A DNA stretch of 64,000 bases from Perkinsus marinus ATCC 50983 (taxonomy: Eukaryota > Perkinsozoa > Perkinsida > Perkinsidae), in contig NW_003214508.1 of assembly GCF_000006405.1 (NCBI RefSeq), positions 704,635-768,634 on the forward strand. The letters are read 5' to 3'. The first letter of the stretch is position 1. Every line of letters starts with the position of its first letter. Below the pieces are notes generated by a model that saw only the letters and a list, made by a program, of their open reading frames with translations, had not been told where the DNA came from and made no database searches. The position numbers were made by a program, and so were the translations under genes. Of the stretch, positions 1 through 11,184 are shown in pieces.

Positions 1-581
1 ATCATCATAGTATGATGAAACGGATGCACCGGTGTATAATTACGAATATAAGTATGCATAGGTAGGACTCGTAACCAATCACTGCCGTAATTGATGGGCA
101 AACTTAGCTGCAGGCATCCTCAAAAACCTACGTATCCAAGGGTCAGCCCTGCCTTGTTAGGCAGCTAGTTGTACGACTGATCCACTCTCTCTAGCCGAGA
201 CGGTCGAGGGTGTTCCCATATGTGTGGTGGAGCCGGTGTTTGCTCGAAGTTTATAAACCTCTCATGGATGGGTTACGCTCTCGTGAATCAAAACATTAAA
301 TCTCGAGTGCTTGAATGAACCGTGTTAATATTACAAGGAAGTTTCCCTGGATCCGAAGAGTTGTTGCTTTCACCGATTCTCTTGAACTCATTTTCATAAG
401 GCGGGTTGTATACAGACGAAAGAATTCCTTCCGCAAGATATTATACTTGAACACATCGAACACTCGAGAGGTGGCTAAATATGACTAATACTCGCGATAA
501 TTGATACTAACGACTGCTGGCCTCTGACGGAATTCCTCAGGGCTCGTCCGGTCCTGCTAGTCATCGATTATTCGCACCATG
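1..581. other. No gene recognised
   Basis: I see no convincing coding exon, RNA gene or repeat in this left-edge stretch. It may hold the 3' flank of the minus-strand gene that ends at 582, or part of a gene that lies mostly outside the window. Confidence 0.4.
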
Positions 582-1326
582 TCATGAAGCCTCCGGTGTC
601 TCCTTCTGAGAGACCTTGGCTAATGTCTCTACCACTTTCCGGTATTCAGCATTAATCTCGCCTGAAAGGGAATAGTCACGACCAAGCAGGCACACATAAA
701 ATAACTCACTGCTGCTGAGTGAGATCTTGTCGACCCTCTCGTCGGTTTTACAAAGCAGAGTTGCTATATCGTCCATCTCCTGTCCTAGTCTTTTCCCAGT
801 AAGCCGAGAAAACATCTCACGATGCAATGCCCACCAAGCTCGGTTCGAGCGAGCGCTCTCGATGGCCTCCTCGATTTTCGCAATCCGGTCCGGGCCTTCC
901 GGAAATGGATCCCGAGGCTTCTCATCCTCCACTGTTATCCCGTCCTTGGTCGCTAGATATGATTCGATGAGTGAATCCCAAGATGGCAAGAGTTTCCATT
1001 CAAAAGCTGGTACCTCGCCGAGAGATGGAGGACTTATAGAAGCTTTCTGGTTTTCTCTGATAGAATTGCCTGACTTTGGTTTCGTTCGCTCATCGAGGCG
1101 ACTACAGCGTGCACTCGTCACACGCTGAGGTGCGCGAGATTGCCTTTGCCGCTGTAGTCGTTGAGTTAAAGCCTTGAACTCAATCGGAGTCCGAGGTCTC
1201 GGCCTCGTCAAACACGCCCCTGGCGTATCGAGTGAATGCAGTGATAAGGGAGGTATTGCTGAGGACTCGGGCCGCATATGCTTTGATTCCTTCCAGATAA
1301 CTGTAATAGAGCTCCTCATACTCCAT
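582..1326 (-). CDS. Hypothetical protein, probably two exons
   Basis: I do not recognise the product. The longest open part runs from about 1130 down to the TGA at 582. It is rich in charged helical sequence, for example EEAIESARSNRAWWALHREM, then a Leu/Ser-rich stretch and the C-terminus KETPEAS. A short upstream exon in another frame starts at the ATG at 1326 with MEYEELYYSYLEGIKAYAAR. It can be joined through a GT at about 1214 and an AG at about 1150, an intron of roughly 64 bases, in line with its neighbours. No membrane segment or catalytic motif is visible. The join is inferred; the C-terminal exon is the firmer part. Confidence 0.5.
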
Positions 1327-1529
1327 TCCCAATAGTAACACGACATCGATTGTACATGACAGCAACCGACTACATGTCATGACTAGCTACTGGACACTTC
1401 CTCTTCTTGGCTGCAGGGGACCACGAACTAAAATGTAAATATGCATACATATAAGGGTCACCTTGAAACGATAGGCAATCTTTCGTACGTAGTACGATAG
1501 AAATGTCACCAAAAATCAAACCGAGTTTT

Positions 1530-2909
1530 CTAACTTACATCCCATATGTTTTGAGGGCCGTGCCGTCTCAGGGCGTAGTCCCCAGTGATTTCACCTAGAG
1601 AAATAATCATACTCACAAGTTTGCCTAAAGCATACCTCTCTTCTCTGAGATCATATTATGTGTTTTGTTGGTAGAATAGTAGCAGTGAGCGTGCACTTCA
1701 TTTTCGGCACCAAAGGTATTCATCTGTTTGATCTTGTCGGATGCCAGGAAGCTCCCTGAATGAGCTCCTGAGACCACCGCTGATAGCAAGCCGTGAATAC
1801 CCGACGCAGCATGCTTGATCACAACAGACTCATCCGTTCTGACCGGTCTTCCTTCGGTTTCGAAGCGCATCTTTCCGTCAGGATGGAGAATCTGTAGATA
1901 TAATATGAATCAACAGATAACGGACTATGCGATGGGCCTACCTGCCAGCGCGTATTGCCTGCTGGCTCCTCTACAGCGCCGACCTCCTGTTTACGACTGC
2001 ACTTGGAGGCCGCCAACGCAGATACCATTTCGCTATACACATAGCAATCCCTGAACACGAGCCCAGTGTGAGAAAATATACACATGGTCAAGCATATATG
2101 TAGGTGAGAAAATGAAAATTCCGATAAAATTTTGGGAAGTTCTCATTGATTCCTATACACTTCTACCCGCATTCGTATGTAAACTGCTATAATAAGTGGG
2201 AAAACTCTTATAGGAAGCTCAACTGAGGAGAGAGAACATATATTCTAACACTGCATAAGCCCACCACGAAGTGAGCGTGCGCCGTATGCCCTCCAGCTTA
2301 CCTGTCCGGGACGAAACCGGAGAGTACCAATCTCACCTCGTCGCCGTAGCATACGGGAGCATCGGGGTTAGCCGCGTTCACAACCTCAACGGCGAACACA
2401 TTGCGAATGCATGGGATGGCATTGGACCCTACATCTTTATCACGCGGAATAAGATGAGAAATGACATACCAGTAGTGACTGCATATGCAGGTCCCTTTCT
2501 GCCGGGTATCAAGTCCTCAGCATTGGCGTTGAGGAATCCCTCCGTTGCCGCATTCCGCAGCATAACAGTGTCGCCTGTACGATACACACCATTCGGAAGA
2601 CACATCAATACAACACTAGTTTTGCGTGAGCGCCTTACCATTCCGTAGAATGCCGTCGTTCTCTTTGAATTTCGCCACCGAGGGTTGTAGCGCTCGCTCT
2701 AGCATGAGCTGCTTCGATATGACCAGCAGATCACCACTATCCTTCTTCGAGACATATCTAATGGGTATTTCAAGGCGGGGGGGGCTCCTTTGGCCCTCTT
2801 ACTCCTTCATCCTGAGCTCATTCAGTTCGACCTCCTCGCACCAATTACCGATGCGACAAGTGGGCTTGTAGCGAACGCCACCGCGGAGCTGCTGAGTGGT
2901 GAATTGCAT
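1530..2909 (-). CDS. CFAP161: Cilia- and flagella-associated protein 161
   Basis: CFAP161 is a microtubule inner protein of motile cilia and flagella. Seven exons join in frame: 2803-2909, 2639-2757, 2470-2574, 2302-2428, 1942-2050, 1636-1891 and 1530-1594. Together they are 888 bases and encode 295 residues; the human protein is about 300. The N-terminal CRIGNWCEEVELNELRMKEY matches the family's RIGNW opening. It is followed by a strand-rich NGDTVMLRNAATEGFLNA segment, CYGDEVRLVLSGF, the TRWQ...ILHPDGKMRFE block and a C-terminal GRPVRTDESVVIKH segment. All introns have GT-AG ends and are 37-64 bases, except intron 4 (2051-2301). That one is 251 bases because it contains an inserted repeat element. 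Family assignment is from recognised sequence pattern; splice sites were read by eye. Confidence 0.88.
2064..2253. mobile_element. TIR element, copy A, inside CFAP161 intron 4
   Basis: This 190-bp element starts CAGTGTGAGAAAATATACAC and its other end, read on the opposite strand, starts CAGTGTTAGAATATATG. The ends are therefore imperfect terminal inverted repeats. It is flanked by CACGAGCC (2056-2063) and CATAAGCC (2254-2261), six of eight bases the same, consistent with an old 8-bp target-site duplication of hAT type. Removing the element and one flank leaves an intron of about 53 bases, the normal size here. It encodes no transposase, so it is a non-autonomous MITE. Confidence 0.75.
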
Positions 2910-3201
2910 CACTGCAGTGAACTGAAAGGTACAGAGAAAGATAGAGACCTCCAATGTGGGATAGCGAGCCTGGCCCAAGTGAACAGGAACAAACGACCAT
3001 CGCAGAGAAGGATGCCGTTGACGATTGCTGACAAAATAGTCTTCCGAGCAACAAGACACAATTGGCAGGAGCAAACTGAGAGCTATAGTCATGTCGACGT
3101 AGTTCTACTATGATGTGTATGTTATGAGGAGACTCGTCGTGAAAGCCTCATGAATGATCAACCACCACGGCCGACAGACATCACAGTATCTGCTATGTCG
3201 C

Positions 3202-3827
3202 TCAATCCTCTTGCATAGGCATGTACTCCCTCAGACTTTCAGACACCCCTCTGTGGCATCCAATGCATCGGTTGCACTGTCCAGTGACACTGATCGTGTA
3301 CATCCCCAGGACCACGGACACGACTAGCCTTATGGACCAGGGAATAGGCTGAAGCATAGCAGCTGGAGTGAACGCCATTGACCTATCGTGAGTTGGGATA
3401 TCTAGGTAGGACCTAAAAGTGTTGAAATTCACGGGGCATGAAAAAGTATACACTGAAAATCACTTCGCGCTCGACTCGGCGGGATCGTCATCCTTGTTCT
3501 TAACAGTGTTGTGTTAATGCTGCTATCTGCAGCAGAGCAAGTAGGAAAGCTTCACTTACTGTCCTGTACTGTACGTCGCATTTCGGAAGGTTCACTCTCC
3601 CTTGAAGCAAATGCCAAGTCGGCACCGAGATAGGTACCCATGAGCCCAACTGTCAGAGGTACTTCTAGGACCAAGGTAATCTCAGACATACGCATTGATC
3701 CGTGAAATGCCTCCTGCTGCAAAGCATTGACGAACTCAAGTGTCCGACAACTCTCTGCCAGAGAAACAATCTTTGCCAGCCGCATCGGGCGCAAGGTCCG
3801 TAGGGGGTCGACGACTCGGACATTCAA
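3202..3827 (-). CDS. Hypothetical membrane protein, exon structure unresolved
   Basis: Two minus-strand open segments look coding. 3552-3827 contains a hydrophobic helix around ITLVLEVPLTVGLMGTYLGA. 3202-3400 contains a second, around WSIRLVVSVVLGMYTISV, followed by a Cys-rich tail (QCNRCIGCHRG) ending at 3202. They probably belong to one gene with at least one intron near 3450-3550. More exons may lie upstream to about 4276, where segments such as IKRDVSVSLAPRPNDSSN read well but do not join cleanly. I do not recognise the family, and the start is not resolved. Confidence 0.4.
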
Positions 3828-4280
3828 CTTTCATGCTCCACGAGAGCTATTAAGCTGTAAGTGCTGCGAGAGCATCATAACTTCATGCGGTTTTGCATGG
3901 ATGATAATGGTAGAATACTCTGTGATTGTTGTCATCCCCGCATGGTCACTCGAAGGGTCCCCTGCACCTGACGCTGTCGTGCCGCAGCCCATCCTAGGCA
4001 GACCTTGATCAGGCCGCAGCGAGGGTGGACTGAATCCCGACCAAGAGAGCGAACCTGGCGAGACTTGGCGTTCCGATCGTAACAGCTAATCCGAGACCTA
4101 CCCCGGTCGTTTGAGCTGTCATTTGGTCGTGGTGCTAATGAAACCGAAACATCGCGTTTGATACCAACCAGAGGTGGAGACGGACCGTACCCTAGCGTGG
4201 CGACATGAGCTGCTGCGGCCGCGCAGCCTAGGCTCGTACCGTAAGCTAGAAGAAGACTTGACTGGCAGACGTGCACGCTT

Positions 4281-4299
4281 ATCGGGCACTATGCCCGAT
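4281..4299. other. Short perfect hairpin
   Basis: ATCGGGCA and TGCCCGAT are perfectly complementary 8-base arms around a 3-base loop. The hairpin lies between the unresolved gene to its left and the tRNA to its right. Function is unknown; it could be part of an untranslated region. Confidence 0.35.
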
Positions 4300-4516
4300 G
4301 CCACTCATCGTCCGACTGGTACACACAATCCCCTGGTCGATCAACTAGCCGTATCCTCTTGAACAAGCCGATGTGCTTTTTGGGGAAAGTGCCGCCTCAA
4401 CTGCGTCCTACCATGATGGTAGTACCATCTTGACATAGGACAACACCAACACCTGGGAAGGATCTGAGAACGGAGATGGGACAGCACGGGATGAAAGGAA
4501 AAAATTCGGAAAAAAG

Positions 4517-4588
4517 GTTCTATCGGGATTCGAACCCGAGTCGCAGGATTCAAAGTCCTGAGTGCTAACCAACTACACCATAGAACCA
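4517..4588 (-). tRNA. tRNA-Gln (anticodon TTG)
   Basis: This is a complete 72-base cloverleaf on the minus strand. The acceptor arms GGTTCTA and TAGAACC pair perfectly. The anticodon arm CAGGA/TCCTG encloses the loop CTTTGAA, giving anticodon TTG, which reads CAA. The T-arm CTCGG/CCGAT encloses TTCGAAT. There is no intron, and CCA is not encoded, as expected for a eukaryotic nuclear tRNA. A- and B-box promoters are internal. Confidence 0.95.
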
Positions 4589-4636
4589 GATGAAATTGAT
4601 CATAAGCATATCGTGTCCATAGGATAGTGTACTCGA

Positions 4637-5304
4637 CTACCCTACAGTGCGACCGCTACTAATCCCAACTGCTCTTGCTCCCAATTCCGGAGGTCGAGCA
4701 GGAGCGTATCTTTGTCTTAGCGAACTGCCAGATGCCCCTTTCGACTGCACGCTATACATGAATGCCGAACTATCATCCATGGTACTCTCATAAGTGAGTC
4801 TATGACTCATATAGGATGATTCTGACGTGCAGGAGCATCGTGGAGATCCTTCACTGACGGTCAAAAGACCGAGGGTTCATAATGGTATCTTCATTGTCAC
4901 GGGACCTCACCGATTGGTTGTGCCTGTTTCAAAAGAGATATCAAAGTAGATTGCAATTGCGACAAAGTCACTATCCCGAATGTTTGCGGCTTAGCCAGCT
5001 CAAGCGCAGCCCTCTGCAGTGCTTCGAATGGCGGAGGACAACAGAATTGAGAGCACTGTTCAGGCAGAGCTGCCCTCTCTTTTTTACGTTCAGTGTAGCG
5101 TGAAATGTTCTCATCAACTTATCAAGCGCGTGAGTCGACAAGGAATGCATGATATCCCCCGAGTTGGAGCCGGCTGACCTGCAGCAATGCAAGCACATCA
5201 ACCCACTCACTGGCAGGGGATCCCTCGAGACCCCATCGCTGCACGAACTCCTCAATGTCCTGATCTGAAGGCTTCGGAATAGTCGGTGGCGGGTCGCTGG
5301 ACAT
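4637..5304 (-). CDS. Hypothetical multi-exon protein
   Basis: Three minus-strand segments read as coding. From the ATG at 5304, MSSDPPPTIPKPSDQDIEEF continues into an acidic helical segment ending at a GT near 5180. About 5030-4880 gives a helical segment with ALELAKPQTFGIVTLSQLQ and LISLLKQAQPIG. 4855-4637 gives a Ser/Arg-rich tail ending ARAVGISSGRTVG at 4637. The last junction (a GT just after the glycine of QAQPIG, an AG near 4857) is canonical; the first is ambiguous. An alternative start lies further upstream, because the frame stays open to about 5420. I do not recognise the family. Confidence 0.45.
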
Positions 5305-5886
5305 GCGAACTTGAACAAAAAATGTAATCGACCACTCAGGAGGGATATCTAACTTTTCCAAGCCTTTGAATCGTTCCTCAGTTCCCCTGGCCCATGCGCT
5401 CCATGACACTCCCTTCCACCACACTGTGCATCAGTACAAAGCAGCGTTCGGAAGTGAGAGTCCTGCGCGATTGCCATCAGCAGATTCTAGAAGGGCTGAT
5501 GTCTACCGTAATTCTGAAATCCAACCAGCATGATCAACCCCACGTAAACCATGCCTCATCACTTGACAGTACCGGTAGAGTCGGCCACGCCTCCACCAGC
5601 AGGTCTGCAGAGTCAAGATTCTAGCAGAGTTAGAATTCCGGACTATCTACCTAAACACTGGCTTTTTTGCCATCGCTCGCTGGCTTCGTTCCCTCCGCTC
5701 CCGCTTGGCTCTCCCTCTGCCCAGGCGAAATGTTGTTGCTATTCGTCATCAGAGAGGACGACAAGGCCTCCTCTGGTAGAGGGACAATAGACATCAACAA
5801 AGAAACTCCTGTGGCGAGCACTAATACCCTCCCAAGTATAACTCATAACGCCAGGACAGTGAGAGACACACATCCTAGCCGCACGA
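5305..5886. other. No gene recognised
   Basis: Short open stretches exist on both strands but none shows a family motif or clear splice structure. The left part may carry an upstream exon of the neighbouring minus-strand gene. Confidence 0.3.
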
Positions 5887-6100
5887 CTACTCCTTCCTCG
5901 ACGCACTCCCATCTCGCTTAGCCTGTACAGCATTGGCTAGCCGAGCCTCTTCGAATTTCTTCCATGTTTCTCTGAGGGAAAATGAGGATTCGCCCGAGTC
6001 CCTTTGCTTAGAATGATATAGTTCAAAGTGAGCCTTGACCACAATTGCTTACTCAGTCGCATTGGTAGGAGCAGGAATAAGATTGGGGTCGAAGGGCTGG
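5887..6100 (-). CDS. Possible C-terminal extension of NudC or separate small ORF
   Basis: Coding-like minus-strand sequence ends at the TAG at 5887: a proline-rich QPFDPNLIPAPTNATE and a charged helical LRETWKKFEEARLANAVQ. A GT just after the NudC segment NALAG and an AG 23 bases further on would put it in frame with NudC. A second junction near 6040 does not resolve. It could instead be the end of an unrelated small gene. Confidence 0.35.
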
Positions 6101-6101
6101 C

Positions 6102-7763
6102 CTAAGCAGGGACATTGTGGGCACATCCAGCTAGGGCGTTGGCACCTTTAAAAGGACTATTCTCGGCATTCCAAGCATCCTTCATGACCTCCTGCATTCG
6201 TATCTGGTCGCTCGTAGGTTTACCCTGAGCCTTTTGATTCTGGTCGAAAAGGATCTTCCGTACTGCTCCTTGGGATGCTAAAATGAGGCAGCTCACTCAG
6301 CATACCAGGCAACGTCATATCAGGTCAACCCATAACTCACAGTCATCTAGCTGAGAGAGGGCTTTCGTAGACTCCACTTTACTGGTGTCGATCTGGTCAT
6401 CCCCTCGCAACACGCACTTCCACCAAGTGTGAACTGCCTTGTCCAGTGATAATATCAACTACAGAGACAATATGGACACAACATGACGGTCAAGTACTCC
6501 CCAATATCGGCTGCACGGACTACCTCCCTATCACCTTGTCACCGTCTTCTATCAGCCATGAGCTTTCCGATGGTACGATACTCATGTCTAACTCCCCTGC
6601 CAACACTGCGCTCTCATCCCTTTCATATTTGATGTCCACAGTGCTCGGTTTAATGCTCTAACAATAATAACAATGCGGCTATCTAGGCGATGGACATCAC
6701 TCACCACACACAGGTCTTTTCCCTTAGTACGAGGTCGAAGTGGTACTTCTACAGTGAGGTCATTGAGTGTCTGCGTCCAGTAATACTTATCAGTCTGAGC
6801 CCCATTCCATGTGCCTGAACCCGCTCAGTTTCTGTACCAGCCATGCGTGAGACCACATTCGAACACATTTTGTAACACAAACTAACAAGGTCTACGCCTA
6901 CTTATATGCTTCGCCCGATCGAGCGAGTCCGATAACTGTCCTGTTGCTCTTTCAACAGAAGTTTCAACAGCAGGAGAGGGAGACAGGGGGCCGCAAGATG
7001 ATGAAGACGATGTTGAAGGTTCGAGACCAGCCTATGCCCAGTGCGCCCTTAGCGGCCGCATCCACTATTAAGGTCTTTGCTACCTCCCTCGCGACTTCTC
7101 CACCCTTGCTGCTCGCCAATTGGGTCGGTCTGGACGAGTCATGTACGGATTCACTCACGGATGATCGACAACGATTGTAGAAGCGGCCAGGGCCGTCCAC
7201 CTGATAGGGCAGTCATAATGGGAAGGGGAGTTCGAGGGGCTTAGACGCACCTTACGCCACCGCTCTTTCAATGGTGTTATCTCATCGACCTCATGCTGTT
7301 GGAGATACTTCAGCTGATACTCACGCATTATCGATATGACCATATCTTCTGAATAGCCTAAAGACTCGAAACAGATTAGATTGAGACCATTTCCGAACCG
7401 AGTCGGGACGGATGCTCATACTACTAAACAACCATGTTTCTATCGACGCACCCACACGTACCCAAAGGGAACCCCATTCGATCTTCCTTTGATCTCATAA
7501 TGTGGTAAAGGTCAGTCTTCCGCCCAAAGAAGCAGAAAATGGTATGTAATAGATGCTCGATGCCCTGAAACCAACCTAACATGCATCCCTCTTGGCCCAG
7601 GTCAAGGAGTAGACGATAATATGGGGGCATTGTAGCAATATAAGCCGACTACTGAGCCCTCCGTTCGAAGTAGTAGTACCTCATGTTGCTGGGCCATGCC
7701 TAGGAGGAGATCGTCGAACAGCATGAGAGGCTCTGGACTGGACGATCCAGTATGAGAACTCAT
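6102..7763 (-). CDS. NUDC: NudC nuclear migration protein (CS domain co-chaperone)
   Basis: NudC is a cytoplasmic Hsp90-associated CS-domain protein linked to dynein and microtubule functions. Exon 1 (7680-7763) starts at an ATG and ends with LLLGMAQQHE, matching the family's MLLAMAQQHE start. Exon 2 (7462-7564) gives HLLHTIFCFFGRKTDLYH. Exon 3 (7251-7357) is a coiled coil. The CS domain follows: YYWTQTLNDLTVEVPL and KGKDLCV near 6700-6850, then VDIKYERDESAVL and SSWLIEDGDK near 6520-6660. The C-terminal KALSQLDD and QKAQGKPTSDQIRMQEVMKD correspond to the conserved NudC tail. Introns are short and GT-AG. The given end is the first stop; an extra open stretch down to 5887 (QPFDPNLIPAPTNATE, FSLRETWKKFEEARLANAVQ) may be a C-terminal extension reached through a possible 23-base intron. 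Confidence 0.9.
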
Positions 7764-8015
7764 TTCAGAGGAAAAGTCCAAAAAGGAGTGTCTATGGAGG
7801 TGTGTGGAAGGTGGATGTAGAATATAAGAGGATGATACCGGGACGTGAATAGAGTATTGATGGACATTAGACGAACCGAGACTTCCTACAACATGAGTTC
7901 GTTGTCGAGAAAATTGTGCGCTGTTAGTGTATCTTTTCGCCCCAATCCGAATAAGGTTGTGTTCATCCACATTTGTGAGTGAGATACCCCCGAAATGACC
8001 CCATAAACCATAAAA

Positions 8016-8036
8016 GGTGTTATGTAACATAACACC
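8016..8036. other. 21-bp palindrome
   Basis: GGTGTTATGT and ACATAACACC are perfect inverted halves around a central A. The site lies between the divergently placed NudC gene (minus) and the subtilase remnant (plus). It could be a binding site for a dimeric protein or a remnant of an element; nothing else supports either reading. Confidence 0.4.
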
Positions 8037-8169
8037 AATCATGATTGGTTTACCATAGGGTGTGATAGCATTTTCCGACGCATGGTTCCGCGCCCGCCCA
8101 AACCTCTTTTTGTGCTGTCCTGCAAGTGCAGAGAGCGCTACTAGTCTTCTCGTTCGCCCTGATATCTAG

Positions 8170-8690
8170 CCGTTTCTGATAACTCCAAGGCTGAGCTCTA
8201 CTTGATAGAGCTTGGTCTTAGTAATTGGATAGCCGTCGCCTGCTCTCCCTTTTTTGGTACCGCTGGGAACGAGGTCATAAATAGCATGCTAGGTACTGCA
8301 TAACCCCAGAACCGACGAAATCCTGAGCTCAAACTCATCGGGGCACGTCTGCGCCGTGGGAGAAAAATGTTAGAGTTATGTGTAGCTGCAACGCATGGTA
8401 CCAAAATGCAGCTTCTTGACGGGAGAAATTTTGGCTCAGCTGTTGACATCGCCGCTCCGGGTTACGAAAGAGTTGAAGAGAAGTATGCCACTGCTACGGG
8501 TATTTCTGATGCAACCGCTTTCGTAGCAGGTATAGCTGGGATGCTCTACACCCTTGAACCATCTGTGGAGCCTAAGCTAACTCTTGCTTACGTCAAAAGT
8601 ATCATCATGGACACGGCCGAAGGTATCAAGGACAGTAAAGAGGAAAAAACTCTCTCATTCGGCCGCGTGAATGCTGCGACGGCTCAGTAA
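8170..8690 (+). pseudogene. Subtilisin-like serine protease, C-terminal remnant
   Basis: The sequence matches the second half of a subtilase catalytic domain. FGTAGNEV (near 8250) is the oxyanion-hole Asn region, ELCVAATHG the strand before it, and FGSAVDIAAPG the following block. GISDATAFVAGIAGMLY (near 8500) corresponds to the GTSMATPHVAG motif and keeps the nucleophile Ser. The coding end is the TAA after AATAQ at 8690. The first half, with the catalytic Asp and His blocks, was not found upstream before the oppositely oriented NudC gene. Two stops break the segment near 8305 unless removed by an intron. It is therefore probably a truncated copy rather than an active protease. Confidence 0.6.
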
Positions 8691-9296
8691 GATACTTGGG
8701 AGAAAGAAGGTATAATTTTTCACTCTGATGATGGAGTCATTGATAACTTGTTCGGTGAACTCTCGTCTATCTCGATGGCCTCTCCCCTGCTGGATGGATT
8801 TTCATTTCATTCGATTCATTTATTGTAAATGTGAAGGTCTGATGTCATATGCGATCGCAACGCTGGGGATTTGGATCAAGTCATTTGATTAAGATAATTC
8901 TTTACGCCCCACTGATGAGTATGTTATTATAACTAGTGCGGTGTAATTCCAATCGACAAGCCGCTAACAATTCCCTCCTTCAACAGTTCCCTCATTCCAT
9001 CATCGTATTCTCAGATGGTATAAACAATCACTCACAACAGTATACAACATCTGAAACGTCCAAACAATAAATGATGAAGCGTTCTTGTTGATCCTACAAA
9101 CCTCCTAGTTATTGCCAATGTTATGCGCCACTCCACATTTTGAACTAGCAACTAGACATCACGTAGTGTTCATAGCATAATCGACAATAACGTCGCTGAG
9201 ACCAGACGGTCGACGCAGCTGACGGACTGCGATGATATGATCAATAATGATAATTATATTTCGCATGTACAACATCCACTAATCAGTAAACGGATG
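8691..9296. other. Intergenic, AT-rich, nothing recognised
   Basis: This region lies between two converging genes. I see no RNA gene, repeat or coding segment. Confidence 0.5.
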
Positions 9297-11184
9297 TTAA
9301 ATGTCGCCCATAATATACGGCATTATATTTCCGATCCAGAGATGGAAGGGAAGACAAGGCAAAGTAGGCGCCATCGATCGCCTTCTCTTCGCTAACGGTG
9401 GCCGGTCACCCGAGACATACTCTCCCAGACGCAGCAGCCATTGATGTTGACCATTAGCCGCCACCGCGTCAGTAGCACCAGTACACAGCCATGCATCATT
9501 CACACGTTTTTCTGATCGCAGTTCTCCACCCACCAGCAAAAGACGGTCAGAATGTAATGCCACACATCGAACGAGACATCTAGCTTGCCAACGTCTTGGT
9601 ATGGTCTCGGGGAGCCCATCTTGGGAAACACCCAGCGGTGGGAGACCTGCTCAAAATATTCCGACGACGTAATAACAGCACTTCTCACATCCACAGGACT
9701 CGCTGGTCGTAGTGGAAGCCTTAATCCATGAGAACCCTTCATCTCGACTAATCCAAACGTCGGAACTGCACTGATCGACATCATTACTCGGCTCACCGAT
9801 GCCTATGTGGGGAAACCATCGCGTCTATCTAATGTCGATTCTCCTTACCACCTTGAGTGATTGTTATTTCACCACCACATAAAACTAGCATACCGCTCGG
9901 ATTGTGCTGAACGACAGCCATTCCTCCTCGGGGACCGAAGTCTCCGTCTAGCGTTATCTGCATACCATCAATTCACAGCATACTGAAGCCTGTCGGGCGT
10001 ACCTCTTTCCACGACACTCCGCCGTCGTCCGACCTCCACACGTCAGAAAGGAACCCCGTCATAGTAGTGCCACCGACCATGATCATCGACTGGCCGCCTA
10101 CCATACCAGGCGTACTCTCAACGAATACAAATTCGAAAGGGAACTCACCGTTGATGGTGGTGAATCCCATGGCCCATCGGGGTTCCCATGGGGCGCACGC
10201 AGACAGGCGTTGCCAACTTCCACCAGAGTCGTCAGAGCACCAAACGTCGTTGAGGTGGACGTTGTTCATACCAAGCCCTCCACAAACAACAATTCTGAGA
10301 CAATATGAGCCTGTATTCCATAAGACATAGTAACTACTCACCTTCCACTGTGTAGAATAGCACAGGCGAAATTACAGCGCGGTGGGAATGATCCGTTCGG
10401 ATCGACAGGAATGACTTCCGTCCACGTGCGACCGCCATCGGTCGACCGCCAAACGTCGTTCTTGAAGTTGAAGTTGCGATCCCATCCGCCTAAAAGAGGC
10501 TTCAACCAACGGCTTACAAAAGATGAGCTCACCAAGAAGGATCAATGCTTTGTCGTCTCGGAGGGAGACCATGCAATGCCCCATCCTCGGAGACCATTCG
10601 GCCGATAGTGCTCGATGTTCCCATGAACGACCGCTATCAACACTGCAATACCTGCAGGCACCATTCAGACGACACCGAGGGCTGCGAGAACCTACACATC
10701 GCTCATTGACCGAGACATACTGTCGAGACCACCGGCAAGATAAACGGTGTTTCCATCCCAGCATACAGTGAGGGCGTGTCCAGAACGACCATCGAAACCG
10801 CCAGGAGGTAAGCGTTGCCAGCCTGTTGCGAATGCCGCAACAGATGTGTAGTCCTGGGAAGAGCATTAGCAACCTCAAGATGGGTACATTTTACTCACCA
10901 AGAGAGATGACCCAACCGCATTGAGGACGCGCTTACGACGACAGCATTGAGTGCTCCCACAAGGGTGGCAACTTATAACCCGCTGATGAAGCCACTTCTT
11001 CCTCTGGGGTGACATCCTCAGTGAATACCTGCCACCAAAAAGTCTTCACAACGACACTGGAAGGACGAGAGTACCGATGAGTGGGATGAGCAGCATAGGA
11101 TAATCGTCGTTGAGGGGATGCTGTAGTAGAGAGCGGCAGTAGAGGCTCGGGAGGTCGACTAGTCGGAGTGTTTGGACTGGACAT
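9297..11184 (-). CDS. Kelch-repeat beta-propeller protein
   Basis: Repeated kelch blades are visible in successive exons: DGRSGHALTVCWDGNTVYLA (near 10780), WSPRMGHCMVSLRDDKALIL (near 10580), KNDVWRSTDGGRTWTEV (near 10430), LNDVWCSDDSGGSWQRL (near 10220), LSDVWRSDDGGVSWKEV (near 10010), FGPRGGMAVVQHNPSGML (near 9900), SDVWISRDEGFSW (near 9750) and RLLLVGGELRSEKRVNDAW (near 9520). The repeated DVW-S-DGG-W motif is typical of a large protist kelch family. The start is taken at the ATG at 11184, giving a Ser/Pro-rich N-terminus. Introns are short and GT-AG, for example GTAGGTT to TGCAG near 10670. The protein probably forms a protein-binding propeller; its partner is unknown. The end at 9297 is the last stop of the final open exon. 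Confidence 0.75.
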
